A program made the position numbers and the translations under genes. Of a stretch of 64,000 nucleotides of DNA, positions 32,053 through 44,080 are shown piece by piece. Numbering within the stretch: position 1 is the stretch's first letter; every line of letters starts with the position of its first letter. The stretch covers positions 1-64,000 of the forward strand of contig NW_025944001.1 of the NCBI RefSeq assembly GCF_000764305.2. The letters run 5' to 3'. The DNA comes from Hyalella azteca. Its lineage: Eukaryota; Arthropoda; Malacostraca; Amphipoda; Hyalellidae. The notes under the pieces were generated by a model. It had not been told where the DNA came from and made no database searches. It was given only the letters and a program-made list of their open reading frames with translations.

Positions 32053-32949
32053 GAGTTATGCTGCGTTCATCTGTTTAATGAGCATGGTAAAGTATACAAG
32101 TTGTACAATGATCAAGTGATGATTGCAGTATAACTCCCTATTTATATTGCACTCCAGGCTCGTGCACGGCTACTATTTCAAATTTATCGACCTGGAGTAA
32201 GGTCTGATGTGCAATTAGCAGATCAAAGTGCACAAGTGCGAGAACTATTCGCTGATTTCTATATTAAGGTAGTTTCATTTACGGAGAAAGAGTCTCCATT
32301 TGACTGAAGAGATGAGTAGCGCTGGAAGTATGCTCTTAAATACTATGGTTCTCATCGTGCACGCGAAAAGAACTGTTAATTATACGTAGATTGATCAGCC
32401 TACACAATATTACAATTATGGTGTTGAAGAAAACTAATGGCTTACGATGGTGCGAGTGATTCTGGAAGCTATGACGGGAAGGAGCTGGAAGCACAGGCAC
32501 TGTCAAATCTGAAACCGGCTATTAAATGGATTGCATTAACTTGCACTCGTACGAATCAAGATATTCATGTGAAATGTCAAATTATTTGAAATCCAAATTT
32601 CTAGATTACGTTGTATGCTTGTTTCAGTGAATGGAGAATCAATCTAAACTAATGTTAGAAAAATGTAATGTCGATTCAACAACTTCGATTAAATTACAAA
32701 CGTTACTAAAAGAAAGTATTGAGCGCTTGCAGCGGTGCTGCTATGACGAAGCGCTGAAAGCAGCAGCAAAAGACACGTGACATGCGTATGAATAGATGAG
32801 CAAGCATATATTTCGCTTATGGTTCTAGAACGTCTCGTTAAGTTATACAAAAAATTTTAGGTTAGCAATAATGCATGTCCAAAAGAGAAGTAATTACCTC
32901 CAATCAAACTGTTATTTTGAGAACATTTCATTTTGAAGCATTGAGAGGG

Positions 32950-33476
32950 CCGCCTGCCGAAGATCACCACTGCCCTGGATATAATGGACCGTCATGATTC
33001 CTGCTTTCCGGAACGTAGCCTTCAACACTTCTGGACAATAATATAGGCAGCCGAAAGCCACCAGACAGAACGAATCAATTAAATTAAACCAATCAGCCCT
33101 CAGGAGAAACGGCCGGCGATCGAATGGCCAAGCATCGTTCGCTGAACCGCGTAAAAATTCTGCGCCACTCCCAAGCCGGAGCCTTGGACGTCGCAAGCCG
33201 GAGCCTTGGACGTCGCAAGCCGGAGCCTTAATTGGACGCCGCAAGCCGGAGCCTTGCAGCGAATGGGATACTGATAACCGCCACCAAGCCGTCGGTATCT
33301 AGGCCATGCGTTGAACCAGCTCTCGGTCGAACGGCCATTCATCGAAGGACAATAATTTGTGGAACAGAACTATGCTATCTGAAGCCTAACCTCAGATGCG
33401 GTGAACGTAAAATTACGTAATTTAACAATGCCGGGAAGTCATATTTGATCCGCGGTCTGGTGGTGCACGGCAGGTT
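32950..33476 (+). repeat. dispersed repeat, copy 2
   Basis: Same blocks and order as 29500-29782, but with an extra ~210 bp inserted between CTTCAACACTT and AGCCGTC that includes the 22-bp tandem repeat at 33167. Confidence 0.8.
33167..33258. repeat. 22-bp tandem repeat
   Basis: Four copies of CAAGCCGGAGCCTTGGACGT plus CG, the last unit with a small insertion. Confidence 0.85.
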
Positions 33477-33544
33477 TTATGCAAGGCCGGAGGAGGATAA
33501 AGCCGTGTGGTCGCAGGCTGATGCGCGCAAGTTCCAGTTCAAGC

Positions 33545-34638
33545 CAGTGTTGCCAGCTTTTTTTTATCGAGAATACCAGATTGCCTAGCTCAAAATACCA
33601 TTAATATACCAGAAATTCCATTGTTCAAAAACAGACTAATACCTCCAAATTTAATGAGACTATTCGTCAGAAACGTTGGTTAGAATAAGAGAAAAATTTA
33701 CTGTTCATTTATCTGACTTGATAATTGGCCAAATTGAGCACGTTAAATTTTCTCCTCTGTTCTGAACATTTTGACACTTTTCTTTTCCTGAGCTTGATTA
33801 CATTGAAACTTTTCCTTTTTATCACAGTGTGAAACTTCTTCCCCTTCGCCTAACATGAGCAGCCACGGACACAGGTCATCTTCCTTTTGCTTATTTGCTT
33901 ATTTTCGTGCATGCTTGCATATTGCATTGATCTAATATTTCGAGTGTGATCACTTGTTGCGGTTGAGCAGATAGCTTATGGTCCTAATAACGGACTCCAG
34001 TACCTTAGTTGAAATTTTATTTCGTTGCTTGTTTTTCACATAGGTGACTTGTGAAAACACTCGCTCCACGAATGCACTGGAGACTGGTAAAAGTAGACAA
34101 GTGATTCAGTAGGCAGCCAGTTCTATGAGTGGATGATGATTTTCAAGATCAGTGAAATATTGAATGGCGCCCCAGAAGTCAAGTTTCTCTTCAATAAGTG
34201 GCACTCTAGAATTCAAAACCATCAAACAAAAATGGTGGAGCTTGCGTCGCAGAGATCGGTTCGACAACCATACTCATCCCAGGCCATATCATCACGGATC
34301 AGTAATCAATCAAGGATCATCACTCTCGTGCTTATATTGCACTAAGCATTTTTGTTAAATTTTGACAATTAGATTGGGGTTCCTTCATCAAACGGTAAAT
34401 TTGCGGTTCAAAAATGGCGGAAAGTCTCTAGTCGCGCCGCTCAGTGAAGGTTAACTATCTAATCCACGCCTACACTGGAGGGAGTTCCAACTTCAGAGGT
34501 GGAATTTGATGCAGTAAATTTGCAGTGTCAGAAATACCAGATTTAGGAAAATATACCCAATCTAAAAATCCATACCAGACACCTGAAAATACCAGATTTG
34601 TGAAATCTGGTACATAAATATACCATTTGGCAATGCTG
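33545..34638 (-). mobile_element. hAT transposon relic with 8-bp target duplication
   Basis: Tips CAGTGTTGCCAGC and (reversed right) CAGCATTGCCA, flanked by GTTCAAGC (33537-33544) and GTTCGAGC (34639-34646), an 8-bp duplication with one mismatch, as hAT requires. On the minus strand at about 33965-34095 it encodes PVSSAFVERVFSQVTYVKNK and then TKVLESVIRTISYLL, the C-terminal hAT dimerisation motif (S.A..ERVFS). The rest of the transposase is deleted. Confidence 0.9.
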
Positions 34639-34985
34639 GTTCGAGCGTTGGCCAGGGTGTGAAGCGATGCTTCGACGGTTCAGTGGTGGACGGCCATTCG
34701 ACTCTGGGCCAAGGCGTTCGATTCAGGAGGTCAGGTTCAGGCGCTCCCTCATTGAAAAAGTTTTTTTACAATAATACGATAATGCTAAAGACTGTTCGAT
34801 CCGTTTGGTTTTAAGTTCCGTAAAGTACATTAATTTCGCTAGGCTCAAATGCTGGTAAATTAGAATCTGTAGTGAATGTGGGAACGCAGCCGTGCACCAC
34901 CAAATTTGTGCACCTATCAGCATTGAAAACTGAAAAGAACGCCTAGCATATTTCCGGATGACCACCAATCAGCCGTGTATTAACC
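34430..34985 (+). repeat. duplicated block, copy 1
   Basis: About 550 bp, including the right end of the hAT relic and the flank beyond it, is repeated at 35695-36290 (roughly 85-90% identical by eye). Because the copy carries the same flank, it arose by segmental duplication or transposition of a larger unit, not by hAT movement. Confidence 0.85.
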
Positions 34986-35204
34986 CTGCCGTCGGTAACC
35001 AGCCCGTGACTTGCTATAAATATTAGGAGCTTTACGCCACCATATTTGAAGCGAATAGCCCAGAGAATAATGGTTGTCCACCACTGAACGTTGCATCGAA
35101 TCATCACTTCATACCCTGACTTTAGCCCGAACTGTAACTTGCGGACAACGGACTGCCTCCAACCAGCCCAGGTCGCCAGTGGAACTTCATGCATCCTGCC
35201 GTGC

Positions 35205-35470
35205 ACCACAAGACCGTCACTTTTAGCTCACAACATTGGGGTTAGGTTTCAGAGAGCATAGTTCTGTTCCAAAATCTATCGTCCTTCGGCGAGCGACATC
35301 AGCAGCTTCGCTAAATTACGTAACTTTTAGCTCACAGCATCTGGGGTTAGGTTTCAGATAGCATAGTTCTGTTCCAAAATTTATCGTCGTACGACGCGTG
35401 GCCGTTCGACCGTAGGCTGATTCGACACACGGGACAGATACGGACGGCTCCGGCGCGCTCCGTCCGGGTG
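35205..35470 (-). repeat. dispersed repeat, inverted partial copies
   Basis: Two tandem partial copies in inverted orientation of the 29.5-kb repeat (TTTTAGCTCACA...GGGGTTAGGTTTCAGA...TCTGTTCCAAAAT), starting at about 35220 and 35326. Confidence 0.75.
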
Positions 35471-35694
35471 GTGTAAAATTTTTTCGCGTATTGGCGGACG
35501 ATTCTGGGCCATACGACATCAGGCTACTTTCCTGTGGGCTGATTGGTCTACTTCAATTGATGTAATCAGTCTGGTGGCTTGCGGCTGATAATGTTACAGT
35601 CAAGAAGTGTTGTAGGCTACGTTCTTCAGGGAAGGGATCATTAGAGTCCATTCGAAGCACGGCAGTGGTGGTCTCCGACAGGCGTCCCTCGGGA

Positions 35695-36290
35695 AACCTC
35701 TAGTCGCGCCGCTCTGAAGATTAACTATCCAATCCATGCCTACACTGGAGGAAGTTCAAACTTCAGAGGTGGAATTTTATGCAGTAAGTCAGAAAATACC
35801 CAAAAAAATACCAGATTTAGGCAATTATACGAGATCTAAAATATCAATACCAGACACCTTCTGAAAATACCAGATTTGTGAAATCTGGTGTAAAAATATA
35901 CCATCTGGCAACGCTGGTTCGAGCGTTGGCCAGGGTGAGAAGTGATGCTTCGACGCAACGTTCAGTGGTGGACGGCCATTCGACTCTAGGCCAAGGCGTT
36001 CGATTCAGGGGCTTATTGGTGCACAAAATTGGTGGTGCACGGCTGCGCTCCCTCATTGAAAAAGGTTTTTTACAATAATACGATAACGCTAAAGACTGCT
36101 CGATCCATTTGGTTCTAAGTTCCGTACAGTACATTAATTTCGCTATGCCCAAATGCTAGTTAATTAAGAATCTGTAGTGAATGTGAGAACGCAGCCGTGG
36201 ACCACCAAATTTGTTAACCAATCAGCCTTGAAAGGAACGCATAGCATGTTTCCGGATGACCACCAATCAGCCGCGTGTTATTTAACTCTC
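35695..36290 (+). repeat. duplicated block, copy 2
   Basis: Partner of 34430-34985. It contains only the last ~215 bp of the hAT relic and has small indels relative to copy 1. Confidence 0.85.
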
Positions 36291-37920
36291 GCCGCAGTTT
36301 CATTTATCTTATTTTCGCGAATTGATATTTTAGACTGTCGATTGTTATTTTTCTCACGCAATGCCTGTCGTCCTGTGAAGACCATTCTATCTTCCTTGCT
36401 GATCGGCCGGATGTGCACCAAGCTGTCAGTGATGCTGAAATACGCGATCCCGTTCTTTCCCGTGAATGTTACTGGCAAGACTCAGAACTAAAACTAAGAT
36501 GACAAAATACGAAATAGAATTGAGAATGAAATCCGTGTCGACAATATTACTAACCATGGATGTGTTTCGTCTCACACCGCAATTAAGTTAGTTTGATTGC
36601 CGAAATAATGGAGAACACAGAACCATTAGTTTGGCTATTTACGAAGCAAGCAGCTAGAATCAATTGCATTTTTGTGAATGCGGAACTTTATATACTTGCA
36701 TTGGCTGCAAGAACACATGTTTAAGAAAAAATCAATTTAATGCAATATTTTCAATCAACCAAATTAGCAAAAATTCTTTAATTGTATTATAAATTTGATA
36801 AAAAATTGGTCCCAAAACTGAAAATCTAAATGAAGCTATTGCATAAACATTCAAAGCTTCCTGTCATCTATTTCTTTCAAAGTACATGAAATATGACTGC
36901 CACCGTCGTAAATAGTGATATAGATGTTAAACCATTAAGTTGTCTGATTTATAACCCTTTTTTAAAACACGATCGGAAAGCCGGCGCATCAGTCTTTTTT
37001 ACCGGTTTATTAGAATGCAATAATATTGCTTTCTCAATCCACGATGAATATTTGTGAACTATTTGCTCTAAGTAGCTACAACTAAGAAATATTTTCATTC
37101 TTTGTGACACAGATAGTTTTTTCAATCAGACAAATGACAATCGAAAGGTCTCGAGCGCATTTGTTCGGTACATGATCATCTTCCTTCATTTATGTTCACC
37201 TTCCCCCTTGCTTGTTTATCTTATCTCGTATTAAAACAAATACCTTATTGTTTGGGCAACTCCCGATTGTATGAAAATCCCCCTCTTATTCGATCATTTT
37301 CCCTCTTGTTAAATCATCTCATTTTCGCTTGACTATTTTATTGTCATGTTTAATTCAGAAAGAGATAAAGAAATATGAGTTTCGATGAAAAAAATTCCCC
37401 TCGTTCACAATAAATATTTCTAGGTAGAAATAATGGACTGAATTTGAGGTTTTATCACGTTATTAATTATTATATCAGAAGCAATAGCGGTACGTATAAA
37501 ATAATTGGCAGCTATTAAAGCATCTACAATAATGTGAGGTAGTCAAAAAATTGCAATTAAATATTAGGCTTAAATTCATGTTTACAAAGAATATCTGATT
37601 TCTATGAAATATTCTTGTTTTTGATTGTAATGGACTTCACACTAGCGTAGTCGACTGTTGCGGTCGGCAGCCACGCCCCGAAGTCGCTCCGCCTCGAGTT
37701 AAGCGTTGTGTTATTTGGGAGTTCCGTCCCGGAATTGTGCATATTGTACAATTACACATTATTATTATTGTACGCATTCTTTATACAATCCTCATTAGAT
37801 AATATCGTATTCTTCTTCTGTAAATAGCCGGTGCATTACTGAAATGAATGGACGTGAGTGGCAAAAGATTGTTACGCTTCGCGCGGTGCCTAAATGAGCA
37901 GCAATAACATAACATATTGA
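36291..37920. other. mostly AT-rich, one weak exon-like stretch
   Basis: Minus strand 36360-36480 reads LPVTFTGKNGIAYFSITDSL then VHIRPISKEDRMVFTGRQAL, followed by C|GTGAGA, a donor-like site. It could be an exon of an unknown gene. Nothing else recognised. Confidence 0.3.
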
Positions 37921-38180
37921 TCTCGGCGCTGAAGCGTAGGCCTGATGTGGCCTGTCGCCGATTCTTTTCCTCTTCGTGCCTTGTTCACAGAAGATCTAAA
38001 ATCGTATCATTTGACCGGATCTTTTCATGACTGACGATAGTTTTGAAGTAGCTACTAGACTTCCACCGAGTTCGATAAGGTGCTAGGCATTTCAAATCTG
38101 AACAAATATTTTTCCATAGCTTTATCTAGTCTGTTCTTGAACGCGTTCATACTTGGAGCGCCAACGATGTGGGGAGGCTG
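37921..38180 (-). mobile_element. non-LTR retrotransposon (LINE) 3' end, copy 1
   Basis: Minus strand: coding tail SMNAFKNRLDKAMEKYLFRF then EMPSTLSNSVEV and TAG (38055-38057), followed by about 130 bp of 3' UTR ending ATCGGCGACAGGCC. NAFKNRLD is the usual C-terminal motif of CR1/jockey-like ORF2. WNSLP lies just upstream but out of frame, a small indel. 5'-truncated. Confidence 0.88.
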
Positions 38181-39475
38181 TTCCACATGTCGGTCAATGC
38201 ATCATATTATTTATTGATAAAGTTTTTTATATTACGACACTTCAGCTCAGGTATAAATAGTGAACTCATTGTAAGATTTGATCAACTCTCTTTGAATTTT
38301 GCTGCAGAAGTATGTGAAAAATCAACAAAATCCTCTGTAATGCTGGTCAAATCGTCAAGGAAGCAAGTCATATTCAAGCTAGACGGCCCAGTTAACGCTC
38401 TCACTACGACGCCTGCGTTTAACGGCCGCGAGGTCGGCCAGCGTTTAGAACAAGGCGTCTGCCTGAGGCGCGTGATGCTCACCGAGCTATTGCCTGGTAT
38501 GGGGCAAAAAGGAGTATGAATTTGGTCAATGTGAAGAGCTTAGGTTAATTTTTTCAGCACTTTTTAAATTAGGCTGCAGGAGGGCCAGTAGCTAAAATAT
38601 TTTAACTTGTGGACTTTAGATACACCATCATATATAATTGAGAGAAATAGCAGACAAAGCAGTCGAATGTGGAAAGCTCAATATCAGACACAGTCAAATC
38701 TCATCGCTGATGAAGATACAGACAATAAAGCGTGAATCCCTCAACATTGCCGAAGAAAGTCTTGCTCCGGAGGTCGATATGGTTTCCAAATCCTGGAGAA
38801 TTTCACCTGTCGAACTACGACAGAAAAACACACCACCTGCATGGCAAAAACTGCTACAGAAACTCCTTTGAGCTCGCACAACCAAAAGTTATGATTGGAT
38901 CGTTGTAACTTAGGTTAGGTTGCGTGCGTTCTTCCTCAAACCGAAGGACTGCATAACTGTTAGCTGGGCAGCATATATACGGAAACTTCAAGCGGCTTGC
39001 GTGTAATTTAGTTACGAGAACCACAAGCAAAGAAAAATCTAGCGGACGAAAATATAATTGGAGTGAAATAAAAAGGATCACTTGGAGCTTGGAGCCGTCA
39101 CAGAAACTAGTAGGAACATTGAATTAGAGTACAGAGGGAAATACATGATTAAATGATTCGGATAATTTCTTCACCCTTGGGACGGGGAAGACATTATGAC
39201 ATAGTTATTACAAAAAAATCATAAATACATTAAATTGCGAACGTCCGTGGCGATATATGTTTACAAAATAACAATTAATTACACATTTACCTCATGTCAG
39301 GAGTTGTTTGATATAATAAGGCAGCTGAAGCCTGCATAATCACAAATCCAATTTCCTCGTCGAAAATCGAGACAGAACTGGTAATTTGAAATTGAATCTT
39401 TGAGTTAATCGTTTATGTTTTACTATCGAACATAAATTCTTGAACAGATTCTCAACCTGTAGCAGTACGCGCTGG
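38181..39475. other. unassigned, GC-richer patches
   Basis: Open frames at 38282-38482 (minus) and 38638-38871 (plus) are protein-like in composition but not recognisable and lack clear splice sites. No gene call made. Confidence 0.3.
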
Positions 39476-39483
39476 CCTACCGA

Positions 39484-40490
39484 CAGAGCTGGGCAGCGCT
39501 ACTTTGAAATATAGCGGCCGCTGCCGCTACATGCTCTAAATGTAGCGGGCGCTACCGCTGCCGCTGCAATTGCTTAATTAAATGTAGCGCGCTACTGCCC
39601 GCCTCTGAGGGTTACGTACATTATTATCAATAACTAGAACAATTTACTAACAACTAACATTTTGACACTAGTAACAGGCTGAGGTTGACAACATTACACC
39701 GAAATCTTTCGTACAGTTTTATTCTGTAATTTGTATTATGAATGTATCATGCTGGTTTTTAAATAATATTTAATACTATTATGTAAAATCTAAAGGCTTT
39801 ATCTATAAATGTAGCGGTAGCGCTGTAGCGGCAAAACCTCGTATCGCAACTTAAATATGTAGCGGGCGCGACCGCTACCGCTACAATTGCTTAAATGTAG
39901 CGCCGCTACCGCTACAGCCCGACGCAAAAGGTTAGCCCCACCCATTTAAAACATCATAACACATCGAGTTTTGCGAGTTTTATTGTGCAAATGGTGGCAA
40001 ACGAATCGTCTTGGTCTCAGTAATCAAAATACAATAGACTGTAGTGAAAATGTAATTAGTAACGGAGAAAATGAAAAACACATGTTTTTGCACCGACGCA
40101 AAAGGTAATGGCATCTTTCTGAAACTCAGTTAGAAGCTTTCCCGCGCCCATTTCTTGCCTAGGTGAGCATAAGATCCGTGCACAACTACTACGCTATGAA
40201 CGCACCCTTTGCAGCGAGTCTACGCTGCGTCCTGTCCGAAAGAGCGCCAAACTTGCAAAGTGGGGCTAACCTTTTGCGTCGGTGCAAAAACACGAGCCGC
40301 TTGATTTTTCCGCCAGTAATTAACTTCTTCACCAAATTTTACCTGCCATAGATTGCAGAGCGCAAGACAAATCGTTTGCCACCATTTGCACGTTAAAACT
40401 GGCAAAACTCGATGTGTTATGATGTTTTAAAGGGGTGGGGCTAATCTTTTGCGTCGGGCTGTACATGCAGCGCGCTACTGCCCACCTCTG
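39484..40490. mobile_element. hAT-type non-autonomous element, perfect 8-bp target duplication
   Basis: Tips CAGAGCTGGGCAG and (reversed) CAGAGGTGGGCAG, flanked on both sides by CCTACCGA (39476-39483, 40491-40498). The body consists of repeated TGTAGCG / GCTACCGC blocks, including an internal copy of the right tip at 39590-39609. No transposase remnant. Half of its length is a nested element (39915-40461). Confidence 0.93.
39915..40461. mobile_element. TA-flanked long-TIR element nested in the hAT element
   Basis: Tips CAGCCCGACGCAAAAGGTTA and (reversed) CAGCCCGACGCAAAAGATTA, with TA on both sides. The inverted arms run at least 75 bp. Inside lies another inverted pair, CACCGACGCAAAAGGT (40091-40106) and its complement (40268-40283), a shorter related end, as if a second copy inserted into the first. 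Confidence 0.9.
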
Positions 40491-40498
40491 CCTACCGA

Positions 40499-41595
40499 GT
40501 GGTACTCGAATAATCCCAGTGTCATTAACTAATTCAATTCGGCAGTGGTGTGCTGCACGGAAATGTTAATTGCAATACACAAGATGATCTCGCAACGATT
40601 TACCACTGCTACCACATGCCTAACCTGTTGCTATCGGCCCACCGTAAAATTCGAACATTCAATTAATTCTGTAGTCCGCGGCGCGTACGAGAATAAAATT
40701 AGCGAATATGAGCAAAATATAACTGATAAGACACAATTGCTAGTAACTTACATGATGCTTGGTGACTGATGGTCCTCGAGAACTGTGCGGGATTCTTGTG
40801 TTGTACTTGATGACAAAAAGTTTGGGAACCAAAACTCCAGAAACGAGCTCGGGAGGGAGTTAACATCTTCATTAGATTGGCTCGGTTTACAAGATGGGAC
40901 CATAATTTTTCTTATCCTACGTACGAGCAATCCTGAAAATATCCATGACGTAGTCAGAGTCACCCCGATAAAACAAATCTAACTATTGCTAAAAATCTGG
41001 AGTAGTGAAATTATTCTGCTCTTGTTTACGATGAAATTCAAAGAAATACAAACATCGTTCTAACTATCAAGGTCTAGCAACATCGACGTTGTATAAATTG
41101 CTTTCGCAATGGCAGATCAAACACCAGAACTTGAATATATTAATAAGTTTGCTTAAAAATGTCTTTAATCTTTGAACAACCTAGACCCCTTATAGGGCTA
41201 TGCCGTCCATACACTAAACATGCGCATCAAGATTACAATTTGAGTACACACTACAGATTTCTAGCTTCACCTATATGACCTTTCATCCGTTCAGTTGTGA
41301 GGGTTGCGTACCGATGTTCGTGCTTTTCATAAAAATTTTGATCAGGCAAAAAATACCAGTACTTTTTGTAAAATGCTTAAACAACGCGTTATTTTTTCAT
41401 GCTGCACAACATTTTTCAGCAGTATTTCAAATCAGAAATTAAATAAAATTCCAGGTGAGCAGCCTAATAGTACTGAGATTATTGTTGAATTTATTCACTG
41501 AAAAACGCTTTAAACTGCAGGCTTTCCACAATTAGTTGCAATTTAAATTATTTTATTAAATAATTCAGCAATTGGGACACAAAATTAGCACGCAG
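40499..41595. other. no assignable gene
   Basis: Open frames at 40748-40982 exist on both strands over the same bases, and no homology supports either. Confidence 0.35.
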
Positions 41596-41748
41596 GCGCC
41601 TACAGCAATAGAAGCAACTTTCAATTCCACCGCCTGCAACGCTGTTAAAGCTGAGGCGGCCGAGACATCGCAAGAAGATGTGGGCAACACGACGCTGTCT
41701 ACGCGATCGCTTCAGCCACACAAAAGTTTGCCGCAGCGATCAACTTAA
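41596..41748 (+). CDS. candidate terminal exon of an unknown gene
   Basis: GC-rich island of 50 codons, APTAIEATFNSTACNAVKAE through AAETSQEDVGNTTLSTRSLQ to PQRST and TAA, after an acceptor-like CACGCAG (an alternative is ATTCAG at about 41565-41570 in the same frame). AAATAAATA, a poly(A) signal, lies about 90 bases after the stop. Nothing upstream in this window could be linked to it. Confidence 0.35.
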   Translation, partial: APTAIEATFNSTACNAVKAEAAETSQEDVGNTTLSTRSLQPHKSLPQRST

Positions 41749-42028
41749 TTGCCACGCTCCGGAATCTGTTCATACTTCGCAGTTTGCTTTATGCATTTTA
41801 CTGAATGTATAATTCCCTCAATGGAAATTTATTAAATAAATACAGAATTGAAACGAAAAAGTTTTCGTTTGTGAAAACCTCGGAAAGGATTGCAATTGTC
41901 CAGAAAAAGTCGGTCATTGAGAAGGTCTCGATATGCTGATCTATTTCAGATCGGATATTCATAAAACCTTGTAAGTTATCGTGACGGCCGCCGCAACGGC
42001 AGTTTAATGGCCGGCATTAGGGATCGAA

Positions 42029-42199
42029 ATGGGCTGCTATGCGAAGCAGAAGCCATGCAAAGACGAAATGCGCTCCCAGAAAATTCCAATACCTGAAGAC
42101 ATTATTCATGTCGATTCCAGTCAGAAGAATGGGAAGAGGACCGAGTCAAGGAAACGAACAAAATATTTTCTTTCCGACTTGGAGGATCGAATACCGTAA
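42029..42199 (+). CDS. 56-codon small ORF or first exon, MGC start
   Basis: It begins MGCYAKQKPCKDEMRSQK and ends KYFLSDLEDRIP-TAA. The start has G at -3 and +4 (good context). MGC is an N-myristoylation/palmitoylation-type beginning. The end also reads as a donor (ACC|GTAAAT), so it may be a first exon. No homologue recognised. Confidence 0.3.
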   Translation: MGCYAKQKPCKDEMRSQKIPIPEDIIHVDSSQKNGKRTESRKRTKYFLSDLEDRIP

Positions 42200-42474
42200 A
42201 TGATCATCATTTGACACACACTACCATGAGCGTGTGTTCACTGTTCATCAATACTTCCACAGGAGATTCTTGCATGTGTGAATAAAAAGTTAGATGATTT
42301 CTAAATCTGCGATGGTTATCCTATGATTGTGGACCATGAATAGTCAGAGAATTGCAGTTCTTTTTTCAGTAATGACACTAGGCTACAACAAATTTATTCT
42401 AAAATATATGTAAATTCATGTCTGTCTAACTTTTAGCTATGAAACATCAAATCATTGATAGTGCTTAACATACA

Positions 42475-42995
42475 ATGGGGGGAAATAAATATTCGTACAC
42501 TTGAAAAATCGTATTTTAATGTATGTAAGTACACAAACTGAACAGGAGAAGTGATTTATATTATGTATAGAGGCGCATTGTATTCAAAAATAGCATCAAA
42601 AGAAATTAAATCTCAATGCAACAAAAATTAATGCAACATGCTTCGGGTCAAAAAAGTATTCGTACAAAACAACTTTTGACTAATATTTCACACCAGAACA
42701 TTCCAGAATGTACTAGAAACATGTAGCACGTTCCAGTAATGTAATCAGTAACCATAGTTAACGTATTTTGCAACTACCAGATCATTCTGCAACTGCCCGT
42801 AGAAATACTTTTTTCACCCGAAAAGTGAACATGTTGCATTGTTTTTTATTGCATTGAGATTTAATTTCTTTTGATAGTATTTTTGAATACTATGCGTCTC
42901 TATACATAATTTAAATCACTTCCTGTTAAGTTTGTGTACTTACATACATTAAAATACGATTTTTCAAGTGTACGAATATTTATTTCCCCCCACTG
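42475..42995. mobile_element. Tc1/mariner-type palindromic MITE, 521 bp
   Basis: Tips CAATGGGGGGAAATAAATAT and (reversed) CAGTGGGGGGAAATAAATAT, TA on both sides, and inverted arms of about 190 bp. The centre (about 42670-42800) is short and non-coding. Similar ends (CAGTGG.GG) are usual in Tc1/mariner elements. Confidence 0.93.
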
Positions 42996-42999
42996 TATC

Positions 43000-44076
43000 A
43001 CGTCAATATTTTTATTTTTCGAGAGAATACTTTTCTGTCGTTTAGACCTAAAGACCATATAACCTATGCAAATTTCAGCGAATACAATAAAATGATTCCG
43101 TCTTATAATATCTCGGTTTCAGGCTTCATTCCTGTAAATTTCCTAAAAGGAAAGTCGGAGTTGTCATACTTCTGAAAACGTCGCATGCAGTTCTCATCAT
43201 TTTATCTACAGAAAGGAAACGATTACTTCGGAAATGACATTAGTGTCCTGATTTAAGAGATCGGGTGTTATGATCATAGTGAATGACTACTTTTAATCTA
43301 CGCAAACGAAGCTTCAAATTGTTGCACACCAGCAATAAAAAATATTTCCACTAGCGCATGCAACAGACCTTGCCCAAAGTATTGAAACCATAGAACTCTT
43401 GCTGTCAAAACCGTCATAAAGATGAGACCACGTATGGATGATCTGTCGAGAAAGCATTAGTTTGTTGGCAATAGCTGGGCTCCGCAAAACATGTGTTTCA
43501 TTTTTATCAGGAACTTCAGAGTTAACGTAAACCACTTCAGAAAAGCGGTTGATTGGCCATCTTCAGCGGAACATTTATTGGTAAATCCAGCGTTAAACAT
43601 CCGATACTTATCGAACCTAAAAAAGAAAATCTTCCACCAGTCCACATTAAACTAAGCCTGATGGATTTTTTTCAATATCATCGATGTCCAAAGCACGTGT
43701 TTCCAATATCTGCATATAAAATTAAGAGGGGAGCTGATAGCTGCTCAGCCAGAAGCTAAAGTTTTCACTGGACTTACGACCCGCGGTATCAGCTAAGACT
43801 CATCACTTCCAGCTAACATGAATGAGATGGAATTATTGGCATGCTCTTCCATCGTCAATGTTTACAAAATTCGTTTTCAAAATCACAAGGCTGGAAATCA
43901 CCCTCCTCTTATGCAAAATTCGCTTCAAATTATGTGTAAGAATTGTACTCCGAATCTCTCAGATAATTCATGACTCACATTTGTATACCCTTCAAATTTG
44001 TATACACTTGACAGGTCTTTAAAAAGTTTTCATATGTTGCTATATGTGATTGACACAAGTCTTAGCATAGCGCAGT
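43000..44076. other. nothing recognised
   Basis: AT-rich, chance open frames only. Confidence 0.4.
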
Positions 44077-44080
44077 GATG

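Noticed and set aside
34943..36152. Several 60-100 codon frames in the mosaic region
   Set aside because: They repeat between the duplicated blocks with frame-breaking differences and show no domain.
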